A DNA stretch of 64,000 nucleotides from Limonium bicolor (GCA_023374045.1 CM041776.1:479745375-479809374), one strand, 5' to 3'; positions 33,637-45,292 are shown, numbered from the stretch's first letter. Program-made: numbers and translations. The notes: generated by a model not told the origin, from the sequence alone.

Positions 33637-34842
33637 ATGAATGGTTATTATGATCCAGCTGATGGTTGGAATGACTACTCTTATGGCCATGAAAACTACA
33701 ATCAATGGTTTGTGTGTGAGAGATGCGGAGGAAACCATGACAGTTCTCAATGTCAGGTTGGAAGCTCTAGGTTGGAGGACTTGATGGTAGATTTTATCTC
33801 AAGATACCAACCAGATGTGAGTACACCAACCGAATTGGAGGACTATCATGAGAATACACAAGTCGTCAACCCATGGATTGTGTGCCAAGAATGTGGAGGA
33901 GACCATGAGTGTTCACAATGCCCGGTTACAATCTCTAGATTGGAGGGTCTCATGGAAGAACTCATCTCAGTGACCACTGTAGAGATTGCCAAATGGATGA
34001 AATTCAACGCTGAACAAGAATCCATCAACATGAGAATTCAAGCTAAGCTAGATCATATATCGCAACAACTTGAGACCGAAATAGTTCATGAGATGGAGCA
34101 GCCTTCTGAAGATTTGAGTTTCTCTCCTTCTCCTCCCTTGTTTGAGCCAGAGAGTACACTGTCAAACAACCACCATCTTGATTATGAAGACAACTCGTCA
34201 GAAGAGAGTTTCCACTTTGACCTCATGGAGTTTCCTCCCTCTGAAGTCAACCACAAAGTTGTCCCCCCCTCCCTTGTTCATCAATACAATGAGTATGATC
34301 ACATCTTCAACTTTGAGAAGGAGGAGACACCGCCTCCCTCTGAGTCATCAGAGGAGAGTGCTACAATCAACTTCAAGGAGCCACCTCCCTTTGAAGTTGA
34401 TTTCCATCAAGGCTCTTCCTATGAGCCTCACAATGAAGATGAGGATGTTTACATCCTAAAATTTGAGGAGGAGGAGCCACCATCCTTTGATCTTCACCTG
34501 GAGGATCAAGGCCTTCCCCACTTGTGCAACAATGATGTAAGGTGGAAGCATAAAGTCCACCCTCTAAGTGTGGAGGCCACCTTCCCATTTGATCCTGGAC
34601 CGGAAATAGAAGACAAAGTCCACCCCGGAGTTCTTCATGCACCGCTAAATGAAGATAAGGATGTCTTTATCCTTAAATTTGCAGAGGAGTCTCCACCACA
34701 AGATGATTCTCGCACCAAGGATCATCAACCAAAAATTCTGGGCCGTTCTTCAAAGAAAAATGATGCCCGCCCAACCCACCCGTTGAAGCCCACTTCAACA
34801 TTCATTTTTGATCCTGGAGGACTTCAATGTGGTATGGTCTAG
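33637..34842 (+). CDS. Gag-like protein with two CCHC-type knuckles, intact 401 codons
   Basis: Starts at ATG 33637 shortly after the primer site and ends TAG 34840. Two zinc-knuckle-like motifs, CERCGGNHDSSQC (about residues 27-39) and CQECGGDHECSQC (about 82-94), have C-x2-C-x3-H-x4-C spacing as in Athila gag relatives. A Gln/Glu-rich, possibly coiled-coil segment follows (about 115-155). The C-terminal half is acidic with imperfect repeats built on (V/I)(Y/F)ILKF(E/A)EE(E/S)PP, for example DVYILKFEEEEPPSFD and DVFILKFAEESPPQDD. I do not see the large helical gag core. It probably binds nucleic acid for this element (inference). It is the longest undamaged ORF in the window and the only clearly intact element gene. 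Confidence 0.75.
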   Translation: MNGYYDPADGWNDYSYGHENYNQWFVCERCGGNHDSSQCQVGSSRLEDLMVDFISRYQPDVSTPTELEDYHENTQVVNPWIVCQECGGDHECSQCPVTISRLEGLMEELISVTTVEIAKWMKFNAEQESINMRIQAKLDHISQQLETEIVHEMEQPSEDLSFSPSPPLFEPESTLSNNHHLDYEDNSSEESFHFDLMEFPPSEVNHKVVPPSLVHQYNEYDHIFNFEKEETPPPSESSEESATINFKEPPPFEVDFHQGSSYEPHNEDEDVYILKFEEEEPPSFDLHLEDQGLPHLCNNDVRWKHKVHPLSVEATFPFDPGPEIEDKVHPGVLHAPLNEDKDVFILKFAEESPPQDDSRTKDHQPKILGRSSKKNDARPTHPLKPTSTFIFDPGGLQCGMV

Positions 34843-35999
34843 CTAAAGACCTTAAAGATGGGCAGCTTCCTGGGAGGCAACCCGGATGATTTTCTTTCAT
34901 TTTTATTTATTTTAATTTGTCAAGTTCTCCTTTGATTTTGTTTTTGCTAACTTTTAACCCCGTTTGTAGTTGGTTGCTTCTAGTGTTTTATGTAGGCGCA
35001 ACTTAGTTTCCTCACCGCAACCAAGCTACGCTAATTGAGGCTAAAACTCAAGTGTAGGGGAGTTCCTTCAATGCAAGCAAAAACAATCCCAGGGGAGTAC
35101 TAGTTTCTTTTAATTTTGTGTCTCTCACTTCTCCTTCATTTTGATTCTAAGGCATTCTTCTGCTGGGGATAGCTTCTGTGCTATAATGCTTGCTTGTGCC
35201 CCCATGTGTTTTCTCTTTTGTCTGCTTCCTGAAAAGGTCTTCTGAAACCTTCCCCGGTTTGTCAGGTGAACAATGAGGACATTGTTCAAATTAAGTGTGG
35301 GGGAGTGACCTTTTCAATGAATTGTGTGCTTAAATTCTTAATCTCTCTGCTTATCTTGCGGTTGTCCAAAATCAAAAACTTGGACCCTTGTGTTATGAGT
35401 TGTTCTCATTAAGAACAAATACTATTACGAATTGTGGGATAAATTCTCAAAATTTTCTTTTTGATTGCTTTTGAGGAGCATTTTACATGCGGTGTGGCCA
35501 AGTGATCTTGAATGGTTGGATTTTTATTGCTTAGGGGTTCTTTCTGTCTTCTCTCCCTTCTTTGTAAAAATCCTTCAAGGGACTTGTGAGACGCCATGGG
35601 TAACCAACAATGAGAGTTGAGTGTTCTTAAATGCAAAGGCTTGATGCCAAAATTTTATCTTCTCATCTCTTATGCAAAAGTGAAACAAATGCATAAATCT
35701 ATTTTTCCTTTTGTTTTCTTCTCAATGCCCATTCTTGAGAGAAGTTAGCCATGGTAAAAGCTCTCCAAGTCACCTAATCTTTAGAACTTTGAAGCACTTC
35801 GGATCATACCCTGGAACTCTATATTTTGTTTTACCCTAAGCACATCCATGCCACCACTAAGAGATGGTTCACACTCCTCAAAGGTTTTAATCACTTTTTG
35901 ATTCTTCTCCTATCCTACAATTCATGTTAGTATTTGTTAGTCTTGAGCATTCTTTACTTACCTGGGGGCTTGGTTTTGCTTGAGGACAAGCAAAAGGTA
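34843..35999 (+). other. Athila-like interior, 3' non-coding part
   Basis: No coding signal. T/C-rich with phrases such as AAGTGTGGGGGA (35292-35305), a polypurine-like stretch that recurs before the LTR. Typical non-coding tail of Athila-like derivatives. Confidence 0.6.
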
Positions 36000-36011
36000 A
36001 GTGTGGGGGTG
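35998..36011 (+). other. Polypurine tract (Athila-like element)
   Basis: GTAAGTGTGGGGGT directly before the TGATGAG start of the 3' LTR. Confidence 0.85.
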
Positions 36012-37503
36012 TGATGAGTGTCCAAATGAGCATGTTTTAGAGGTGTATTTCATATGTTTTATCCACACTTTTCATGCTCATTTATCCACTCTAGCTAGTT
36101 TTCCTCTAGTTTTGTGTTTATTGGTGTTTTACACAACTATTGTTGAAACAGGAGGAACAACATAGCTAGAAATAAAGTAGACGAAAAGACAAATGCGTGG
36201 GCGCAAACGGATCCAAAATCGGAGCTAAAATGAAGAAGATACAGCATTTTGAAGTTAGTCTGCCCACAGGACCGACCCACATGACCGACCCAGGGTGGGT
36301 CGGTCGGATGATTCCGGAGCCCAGAAATGCTCGTTCCAGGAGCCGAAAGTGCTTCTGGACCCAACCGACCCTAGGACCGACCCAAGGTGGGTCGATCGGA
36401 CTTAAAAACGCGATTTTCGGCCCCCAAAATTGCTTCTGGACTCGACCGACCCACGGGACCGACCCAGGGTGGGTCGGTCGGTCGCAGATTTTGCCCAAAT
36501 CTGCCTTTTTAAAAGGAGAAAAAGAGGAGAGAGAGGGGGAAGCCACACAGAACATAAAAACAACGGGAAAAGAAGAGAAAAGAGGGAAGAATAAGAAGAA
36601 AGGAAAGGAAGAAGAAGAAGAGAAGGAGGAGAAGACTCACCTCCATTGAAGCTCTTCCTCAACCTCCCATGGCTATTTCTTCTCCCTTCTCTCTCTTTTG
36701 TGCTTTAATGGCTGTGTAGTTTCCTTGTAGCTTGGGATGGGGATTTTGCCCCAAAATCCCTAAAACCTCCATTGTTGAATCTTGAACTTATTTTTATGCT
36801 TTATTTTAGTCTTTGAGCTTAATGAAGATGATTATTGGGTATTTATGATTATTAAACTTGTTGCTCATGATTTGAGGATTAGTTTAGGGTTTTGCTCAAT
36901 CTGTCTTCTATTTTGTTAAATTGGTTGGTTTGGCCTACTGATTAGTTTAGCATTATTGTGGGATTCTATCAAAATGATATTCTGAGATAGAAACCTAAAC
37001 TGTTAGAGACTAAAACGGTGTACTCTAATTTCGATGATTTTGAGATTATACTACATTGCAACTTTAGTGGAACTTGAGCTCAGAGCTGTCGATTGACCCG
37101 GAGCTTAGCTGATTGAGAAGTTTCAGTTAAATTGGTTAGGATTAGTAGGCCTTGATTAGGTTGCTAATTAATTAAGTGTTCCCGTTGTTTGGCTATGAGT
37201 TCGAGGTTTGACAATTGGTAGAAAGGGGATGACGGGTGCGAATATCCTATCCCGAGCTACACCTATCCTAGATTAGATAGTTTAGTGTTTATTGATTTCC
37301 TTTATTTCTCTAGTTACAACCCAAAAACCCAAAACCCCTAATTTACATTTATGCACTTTTGTATATATCCTTTTGCATATTTACTAAGCTTATAATTAGC
37401 TAGATAGTTACGAAGTCCCTGTGGATACGACCTTGTTGTACTACAATGATTGGGTTCACTGCCCATAGTTAGCAAGATAGTTTCAACATTATTTTGCCCA
37501 TCA
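36012..37503 (+). repeat. Athila-like 3' LTR (1,492 bp)
   Basis: Paired with 32010-33498; followed by ATATC. Confidence 0.94.
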
Positions 37504-38220
37504 ATATCCAAAGGAACTCAGACAAGGGCCCAAACTTGAGATCTTCTAGCCTTCTCAACTACAGTCTCACCCATCGAGCCCAAGAATGTCAAGGAAGCTC
37601 TTCGAGACTCAGAATGGATCAATGCAATGCAAGAAGAACTGAACCAGTTTGAAAGATGCAAAGTTTGGCATCTTGTGCCTCGCCCTACTCATCAAGGAGT
37701 ACTTGGCACAAAATGGGTCTTTAGAAATAAGCTGAATGAAATGGGAGAAGTTGTCAGGAACAATGCTCGTCTGGTAGCTCAAGAATATCGTCAACAAGAA
37801 GGAATAGACTTCCAAGAAACCTTCGCTCCAGTAGTAAGGATGGAATCTATCAGATTACTAATTGCATTTGCTGCACACAAAGGAATCAAACTCTTCCAAC
37901 TTGACATCAAGAGTGCCTTCCTAAATGGGTACGTCAAAGAGGAAGTGTATGTTGAGCAACCTCCAGGTTTTGAGACACAAGAAGGAAAGGACATGGCACT
38001 CAAACTTGACAAAGCTCTTTACGGGCTCAAACAAGCTCCAAGATCATGGTATGATCGCCTGTCCTCCTATCTATTGGAAAACCACTTTAAAAGAGGTAAA
38101 GTAGACAAAAATTTATTTGCTTACAACAACAAAAGATATTTCCTAATTGTGCAAGTATATGTTGATGATATAATCTTTGGAGCCTCTGATGAAAGATATT
38201 GCAAAAATTTGAAGCATTGA
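37504..38220 (+). pseudogene. Sirevirus-1 reverse transcriptase
   Basis: Copia RT: WINAMQEELNQFERCKVW, LGTKWVFRNK, LVAQEYRQQEGIDF, FQLDIKSAFLNGYVKEEVY (first catalytic Asp), DKALYGLKQAPRSWYDRL and QVYVDDIIFGAS (YVDD active site) in a long open stretch from about 37590 to 38220. RT copies the element RNA into DNA. It stops at 38218 where a small indel shifts the RNase H into another frame (overlap at 38199-38220). Confidence 0.94.
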
Positions 38221-39107
38221 TGAAAAAGGAATTTGAGATGAGTGATCTAGGAGAATTGAAGTTCTTCCTAGGACTTCAAGTCAAGCAGAATGATGAAGGG
38301 ACCATCATATCCCAAGAAAAGTACGTAAAAGACTTACTGAAGAGATTTGGAATGGAGGGATGTAAGACGTTTGACACACCAATGTTAGTTGGCACTAAGA
38401 TGGGTATCATGACTAGTGGCCGACCGGTCGACCAGCGATCTTACAGAGAGATGATTGGTTCTCTACTATATTTAACTGCTAGTAGATCGGACATCATGTA
38501 TAGCGTTTGTTTATGTGCCAGGTTTCAAGCAGATCCAAGAGAAAGTCACCTCACAGCTGTAAAAAGAATCCTACGTTACTTAAAAGGAACCATGAATCTT
38601 GGTCTCTTTTATCCTAAGTTCACTAACTGTAACATTGTAGGATTTTCAGATGCAGACTATGGAGGATCTATCACCGATAGAAAGAGCACTTTAGGGACAA
38701 CATTCTTTGTTGGATCATGTCTGATTGCTTGGGGATCAAAGAAACAACAAAGTGTTGCAATCTCAATAGCTGAATCTGAATACATTGCTGCGGTAAGCTG
38801 CTGTGCCCAACTCCAATGGCTTAAACAACAAATTGGTGATTATGGCGTCAAAACAGGTACTTTACCAATTATGTGTGATAATACAAGTGCCATCTCTATT
38901 TCCAAAAATCCGGTGCATCATTCTCGTACCAAACATATTGACATTAGACATCATTTTCTTAGAGATTGTTGTGAAAAGGAATTAGTTGGTTTAAAGTATA
39001 TTTCTACTGAAAATCAACTAGCTGACATCTTTACAAAGCCATTAAGTAGAGAAAGGTTTACTAAGATTGTTCATGATCTTGGTATGATATTCATTAATCA
39101 CAGTTAA
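38199..39107 (+). pseudogene. Sirevirus-1 RT thumb/connection and RNase H
   Basis: One 302-codon open frame. It begins EMSDLGELKFFLGLQVKQ and continues with LLKRFGMEGCKTFDTPM and GSLLYLTASRSDIMYSV. RNase H motifs are GFSDADYGGSITDRKST, SIAESEYIAAV, MCDNTSAISISKNPVHHSR and LADIFTKPL, which include the acidic catalytic positions. RNase H degrades RNA in the RNA-DNA hybrid. The stop is TAA at 39105. The reading frame differs from the RT before it, so a functional fusion is not encoded. Confidence 0.94.
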
Positions 39108-39590
39108 ACTGATTTTAACCCACGATCGGTGAACGACATGTGAGCAACACCTGTTATATTGTCGTTCAGTAGTCAACGATCAGTTTAATGCATAGAAAAC
39201 ATGTCAAACGACTACTTGAAGCAGATATGTCATTTTTCACAAAAGTGAGATTAGGTTAGAGACAGTCCAACAGATAGAAACGGAAAAACTTCTCAACGGA
39301 TCGCTGACAACCGTCACGGCCGCTGCCCGTTATGAATAGTATCGTTAGGACATGTCAACGAGCGGACGAGGAGTGGTCCCCGACCGTTACTCGATATCTA
39401 TAAAAGGGTGATGGGAGTTTTACTCCTATCACACTATTGTCCTCACTCTCTCTAAGCGATCAAAGCATATTCTCTTCTCTCTCATGAAATTTCCTGTGAG
39501 ATTCAAGTGCAAACAACCTCGCCTCACAGCCGTTAAAGAACACCCAAGCAAAAAGTACTAAATTCCGGTACAAAATCCTCTTCTCTGAAA
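39108..39590 (+). other. Spacer between pol and the extra ORF of Sirevirus-1
   Basis: Non-coding. A TATAAAA-like motif occurs near 39399, about 190 bp before the next ATG, followed by a C/T-rich leader. Sireviruses are known to express the downstream ORF separately, so this may be its promoter or leader region; unproven. Confidence 0.45.
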
Positions 39591-41390
39591 ATGGCACCAA
39601 AGACTGCTCTTCGATCAAAAGATAAAGAAATCCTCACAGAAGCTTTCACTCAACAAGTGGCCGACATCCAGCAGACAGAATCTCCAACTCAACTGACAAA
39701 GGTGGAGGAGAACGAGCTTACGGTTAGAGTAATCCAAGAAGGGAACCTTCTCACCAGTGAGGTAGAATATATAGTCCCACATTCCTAAAACCTACCACCT
39801 CATCACATCCAGCACTTTCAAACCCACCATCATTCCTGATCCTGCTCCCACATAAGAACAAAAAATGTCTTCTCCTGCAACCACACCTAAAACCTCCAAA
39901 AACACCACAAAGAAATCAAAAGCCGAACAATCAAAGTCCAAAGACCATTCAACCGCCACCACCAGTCGTGTAACTCACGCATCTAGGGGCGCATCCAAAA
40001 ACAGACAGCTCCACAAAAATCACACTCAACACCAGAGAAAATAACACGTCGGTTACACTTCACCGCGGAAAAAGAAGCCTCTCCTACAGATATCGTCAAA
40101 GAGGTAGTTCAAGCATTGGAGGAAGAGGAGGTTCAAAGTGATGAACCATCCTAGAAGGAAGCCTTAGCAGGAGAGAAAGGCCAGGAGGAAGGTGTAACTG
40201 CACCTGACTCCAAAGAGGAAGCAAATCTCATTGCCGCTTTCTGAGAACCAGTCGACGACAGGTCTCCAACATCTCAGCGACAACATACAAATGGTGATAG
40301 CGACACAAAATTGTCATCACCTATTATTTACACGCTCGAGGAGCGTGCTCACTTGGAGAAAGCAAAAGGAAAAAGGAAGATGGGTGCTTCCTCTAACATC
40401 AAGGATGTCGAGGAGCTTGCTCATACCAAAAAATCAGCTGCCAAGTCCCAACCTCCACCGTCCCAGAAACGACTAAAAAGGCTCGAAGAACTAGAGCCTC
40501 CATTGATCAAGGTCGAGAACGTCAACGACCGCTCCTGTCCCGTCTTACCAAAGACGTTGGACATAAGTGGATGAAGAAGATGGGTCTAGGAGAGATCATC
40601 GAGCTATTGAAGTTCCAAGGATGGCTAAAATTCTTCCAGGAGCATATCTCTATCTACACCGAGTTTCTCAAGGAGCATATGAGATATCTTGGACCACTTC
40701 AAAGCAATGAAGATGACGACTACCTCAACTCAACGGTCCAAACTGCTCAAATCACGATCTCCAAGTATTGGATTTGCAAGACCTTCAATCTAGAGCGAGA
40801 GGGTCTGGTCATTCCCAAGGAAATAACCTAGAATGACTTAGGACACCAAGGAGGAAAGATGGTCACCTTGCTCTACAAAGGGGCAACACTGAAAAATTTC
40901 AATGCCGGGGACATGTCCATCACGGATAGGGTTCTCTTCAGCTTGGTCACCCCCAAGGAACCAGCGCACTCACATCGTCAATGCACGGGATGTGAGACTA
41001 CTATATGCACTCAAGACCAAGGAAAAGATCAATTTGCCAGCCATGATTCTCCTCACTCTAGATGAGAGTCGACAAGTGAACCAAGATCTGTGCACGGGGG
41101 AGTGGTCATTGCGGCACTCATAGAGAATGGAGTGGACACCAACAGGTTCCGCGAGTGCATGCGCACCGCTCAGGACTGCATCTGTTCTGAGATGCTATCC
41201 AAGATGGGGATAAAGACCACGGGGGATATGCTCGTGGCCATCCAAAAGCTCCTCAAGGGTGAGGAAGCACGGTCTGAGTCTCGACCATCAGCTAGGGCTT
41301 CAGGACACAAGAAGAAGAGAAGTCTCTCACTGGTCCACGACAGGTCGGGGACCAATCTAGATACTTCAACTCGGTTCAGCGAGTAAGAGT
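39591..41390 (+). pseudogene. Sirevirus-1 extra (envelope-like) ORF region, decayed
   Basis: Position after pol matches the envelope-like ORF known in SIRE-type elements. ATG 39591 opens a 65-codon piece rich in Lys, Glu and Gln. Later pieces in other frames near 40311-40574, 40571-40831 and 41090-41386 contain GLGEIIELLKFQGWLKFF, ISKYWICKTFNLE and MLSKMGIKTTGDMLV, resembling the plant putative transposon-protein domain found in these ORFs. At least five stops or frame changes interrupt the region. I see no signal peptide or clear membrane anchor. The role of this ORF in the lineage is unknown; the name reflects position only. Confidence 0.6.
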
Positions 41391-42586
41391 CACTCTTGCA
41401 GCTGTGCAGGCTGTCTTCACTGAGCCAAGTGTTCATTACATGGTTCAAGGAGCGATAGATTTTATAGATTCTCACATAGCCTGAGCGTTCTTTGTCTCCT
41501 AGAGACTTAAGTGAAACCGTGAAAGTTAGAGTTAGGACTAGATTTTTCTTTTCCATCAAATGCTCTATTTTTCCTTTGACTATCTTTTTCACAGTACCTT
41601 TTGGACATCAATGAAAATGCAACTGATTTTGTGACTTGAATGCTTATGATGGGTATGAAATAATTTATTGTCTTGGCTGCTTCTTCCTTGATTAAAAATT
41701 ACAAAATGATCTGAGTATTTAGTCCTATCCATTCCACCAATCCAATGTTGGACCTTGACACCTAAAATGCCTATAAACATAGCCCACAAAATGTAGCACC
41801 TCATTAAATGCCATTCACCGATCAGTCGTTGAGCATATCCAAAGTGTCTATAAAACTTGCTTACTCCTTTTACCACTCACAGTCATCTCACGCAATGGCT
41901 CAATACCCACAAAGCTCATCCAGCTTGAATGAGCAAACCATTCACTCCACCATTCGCAAGTTTATGACCACCAAACTCCCAAAGAAATACGTCACCTAAA
42001 GCTATGTTACAACCAAATTCCCGACTCCCTCACAGGTTAGTCTATCACCTCAGTATATTACTCTATCACAATCACGTTCTCCACATTGCATGGTTCTCCA
42101 TAGATTCTGATGAGTCTGACCTTTCAAGCACAACTGAATCACCTTTGATCACCGCACCCAAAGCCAAACCTTCTTGGATCAAAGCCGGTTTTTCGGAGGA
42201 AGAGCCTACTTGCTCGAGGATTATGAGTGGGATACCCAACGACTCACTACACTCCATAGATTATCTTGATCATATTTTGTAGTTTGTAATCTATGGAATG
42301 TCATAGCCTTTACAACATCTTACATCGTGTAGTTGCTCCCTATTTTGCTGTATGACAAGGGGAAAGAAAAGTATATGTACTTGTGAAGTATGTCTACGTC
42401 CTTGTATTATGTATCATCTGAATGAAACCTTATCTATCTATAACATAACATAAAAGCTGTCACTTATGCTATCATTTGTTAAAATTCTTTCATTCTTAAA
42501 AACCCTTAATAAACTCAGGGGAATCCTTCTTAGGGGAATCTCTCAATCTTGATTGCCAAGTACATAATAAGTGTATAGGTTGCCAT
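41391..42586 (+). other. Sirevirus-1 3' untranslated region
   Basis: Mostly non-coding. 41808-42282 still carries short Ser/Thr-rich pieces that may be the end of the extra ORF. AT-rich from 42280 to the polypurine tract. Confidence 0.5.
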
Positions 42587-42604
42587 CATCAAAAAGGGGG
42601 AAAT
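42587..42604 (+). other. Polypurine tract (Sirevirus-1)
   Basis: CATCAAAAAGGGGGAAAT directly before the 3' LTR; the ATCAAAAAGGGGGA core is a Sirevirus signature. Confidence 0.92.
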
Positions 42605-43737
42605 TGTTAAGACAAGATCCTTTAGTTTTGATGATAGCAAACCTTATGTTTCTATCTAATAATGCGTTTGTCAAGATTCATGATTTCAGATAGACAGGTG
42701 AATAAGTGGCTTATCACGCAAGGTTGCAAGCGCACTTAAGTCATGAGTGGCTTAGCACGCAAGGTTGCAAGCGCTCTCAATCGATGAAATGTGCTATACT
42801 AGTCGAGCACCTGTCGGCGAGAGCTACGGAGAACTTCTAGCAAGACACAAGCAGACAACCACACCGTCACATATCTCTTACTTCAGACATCAATAAGGGA
42901 CAAACGGGTTAGCAACGTCGAGAAACTCACTCAATTATTCACAAACCACACAAGCAACTTGCTCATGACAAACACACGACAAAAGGTGTATCTCATTAAT
43001 GTGCAAGATAACAAGATAAGCAAAGGCTATTGATGAACATCATTACATAGCCGTAATACTTCAGAATAGAGCATTTATGAGCATTAATGAGCCAGACAAG
43101 TTCAGACAAGTTGAAGTGTGCAAGTGGTGACCAACCACTTGGGGAGACGCGTCACCAACTTACCCATTCACAAGGCAACGCATGTGCGGGTGGCTCTAGA
43201 TCAAGTTGGACGAAAATCTATAGTAGGGTGTGGATATTATATTTGTAGAAGAATGAGTATTTTACTCTTAGAGTCTACAACTCCTAGGTTATTAGTTGGC
43301 ATCTCAACTAACTTGTATAAATACGTGCCTTGATGTTCCTTGTAAGACAAGCCCCTGTACGAGAGAAAAGATAGAGATAATCTGGGCAAGTGTGGATCAT
43401 ACTTAGGAGTGTGTGTAAGTGCTAGAGAGTTGGTGAGCTAGAGAGGACTGAGTTAGAGTATCAATACATTGGTATTTGATAGGATGACAGGTCGGGGAAC
43501 GTCGGTGAACCGTAGGCCGATAGTTAGGAGAGGGTTGACGACTTTAGGGGTGAAGTCAAAAATGTCCCAGGAGTCCGTGTGTGGGGCAAGGGAGGTTGAG
43601 TGAATTTCGTGTGTGTAAATTCTCAATCAAAATGTGTTTTTCAGTTTAATAGTTGCCTCTCGTCTATCAAGTTTTATTGGATTCCACGATACGTCCACGA
43701 CACGTCGGGGAAGCATCACGAGAGCTTGCGAGTTTTA
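42605..43737 (+). repeat. Sirevirus-1 3' LTR (1,133 bp)
   Basis: Starts TGTTAAGACAAGATCC. Ends GCGAGTTTTA, where the expected terminal CA has become TA, then the GTTTG duplication. Confidence 0.92.
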
Positions 43738-44326
43738 GTTTGCACCAAACAGAGGGAGCACATGCCATTTAGTAAATAGGATGAACAAAAATGGAAAGGA
43801 TCCCAAATCAGAAACGAAAACCACATCAAAATATCAGTCGGACTTTCAGAATCAGAAACACATGGTGGGACACTAGAAACCCGCTAACACATCAGAAGGG
43901 CTCACATAACATCCTATGGATCTGAAGATCCCACATCAGAAGCCGTAGAAACAGCTAACGGACCCGTCGGTCAATGTGCCCTTAGGGTTACCCTAAGGAT
44001 CTTAAACAGAAGGAATTCGTGTGCAGCATGCTACGGGCCAGCCCGACCCGACTATCAAGGCTCAAAAGCAATGTGACTAGGTCCTAAAACATAAGTTCAT
44101 AAACACCGATCTCAAGTGCATCAAAATGCATACAAACAACATATGAAGCTTGCACAATGATAGGGGAACATAACCCCACAAACGGAATTCAAAACGGAGT
44201 TGAAACATATAACTTGTGTGAAAACAAAGCCTATCCGAACATGCGTCCAAACATGCATGTTTGGACACAGGCCGAGAGTTCAAAACCTGCAGAAACGCAT
44301 GCGTCCGAACTTCAAAGTTCGGACGT
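43738..44326 (-). repeat. Tekay-like 3' LTR, piece 2
   Basis: Begins with the second GTTTG and ends with GACGT (44322-44326), the target of the Tat-like element. Contains hairpin modules at about 44234-44272 and 44302-44326; the latter is cut by the insertion. Minus-strand phrases such as GGACCTAGT...GAGCC...GGGTCGGG match the LARD-2 LTR near 17457-17498. Confidence 0.8.
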
Positions 44327-44866
44327 TGAAGATGTAACGAGGTTACCCTCCCAACAAACAATTTCCACACCGTGATGTATAGTGGTTCGGCCAATGATCC
44401 GGCCTACGTCCACTTCTAGACAGAACTGTTATTCATCCTTTGGTTTACAACTCTAGAGAGCTTTTGGGATGTGAGCTCCCTCTTCTAACTTGAGTCCTCT
44501 TACAAATGAGCCCCTCTAGTCCTATTTATGACTTTCTATCACTAGGTTTATCCTTTTGCCCCTATACATGTGATAGTATTACATAAATATAGCTATCAGC
44601 CCTTTTACGGTCTCCAGGCTGAAATACTGCCTCCGCATTGGACTAACTCTTCCGGACCGTCACTTTAACATAATCCCTCCGGTAGTAGGGTTTCCATCGA
44701 TAGGCCATCCGACAATTGGCCTCCGGTAGACTCTCTTGGTAGATCCTTCCGCATCGGGGCCTTTCGGTAGCAGGCCTTCTGACAATTGGTCTCCGATAGT
44801 AGTCCTTCCTAGCAGGCCTTCGGTAGACACTTTAACCTTCCGCATGGTATATTTCATACCATTACA
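44327..44866 (-). repeat. Tat-like element LTR, left copy (3' LTR)
   Basis: 540 bp, near-identical to 49943-50482 apart from small indels. Contains imperfect direct repeats of GACAATTGG(C/T)CTCCG(G/A)TAG and GGCCTTCGGTAG. Confidence 0.9.
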
Positions 44867-45164
44867 TCAGTCCCACAAGTTCTACTTTTTAGCACTAAAA
44901 AGTGGAACTTATAAAAAGAAGATAAAATTTACACTTTGTACTCTTTCCTTTCTACTATATATCTCCTAGTCCCACAAGTTCTTTTTCTTTTGCCTAAAAA
45001 AGGAAATGAACTTAAAACTTTAGCCTATGTAAGAGCTTGTCTGCCGGAAACAAAGAAGTCCCACAGGTTCCGGGGGTGATGAAGTCCCACTTGTTTCCTG
45101 AGAAAGAGGTCTCCGTTCCTTGACCGTGCCAGAATAAGAAATCCAAAGATCTGGAATTCCGAAG

Positions 45165-45292
45165 GACCATAATAATCCAGAAGACCATAATAATTCCAGA
45201 AGACCATAATAATTCCAGAAGACCATAATAATTCCAGAAGACCATAATAATCCAGAAGACCATAATAATTCCAGAAGACCATAATAATCTCA
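45165..45292. repeat. 19-bp tandem array (ATAATAATTCCAGAAGACC)
   Basis: About six to seven copies, two of them one base shorter. Confidence 0.88.

Larger units (their letters stand above)
32010..37503 (+). mobile_element. Non-autonomous Athila-like Ty3/gypsy element with gag-like ORF, 5,494 bp
   Basis: LTRs at 32010-33498 and 36012-37503 start TGATGAGTGTCC and end TTTTGCCCATCA. Target duplication ATATC (32005-32009 and 37504-37508). Primer site TGGCGCCGTTGCCGGGGA at 33505 is the Athila-type site. Polypurine tract AAGTGTGGGGGTG before the 3' LTR. The 2.5-kb interior has one 401-codon ORF and no protease, RT or integrase, so it resembles terminal-repeat elements that retain only a gag-like gene. 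It lies inside the Sirevirus-1 pol gene. The LTRs differ by roughly twenty to twenty-five sites by eye. Confidence 0.94.
27611..43737 (+). mobile_element. Sirevirus-1 (Ty1/copia, SIRE/Maximus type), 16.1 kb with nested insert
   Basis: LTRs at 27611-28730 and 42605-43737 start TGTTAAGACAAGATCC. Target duplication GTTTG at 27606-27610 and 43738-43742. Initiator-Met primer site at 28733. Polypurine tract with the Sirevirus signature CATCAAAAAGGGGGAAAT. Gene order gag, protease, integrase, RT, RNase H, then an extra reading-frame region after pol (envelope-like ORF in this lineage). Pol is split between 32009 and 37504 by a 5.5-kb Athila-like element with its own ATATC duplication. Gag, pol and the extra region all have frameshifts or stops; the element is dead in coding terms. 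Confidence 0.95.

Noticed and set aside
36197..36649. Plus-strand frame of 150 codons and minus-strand frame of 129 codons in the Athila-like LTR
   Set aside because: Both cross the GACCGACCC hairpin array and a purine tract in an LTR; the other LTR copy breaks the frames.
37504..39107. RT and RNase H as an endogenous plant pararetrovirus
   Set aside because: The YVDD context, gene order, LTRs, primer site and target duplication are those of a Ty1/copia Sirevirus; no movement-protein or coat-protein motifs were seen.
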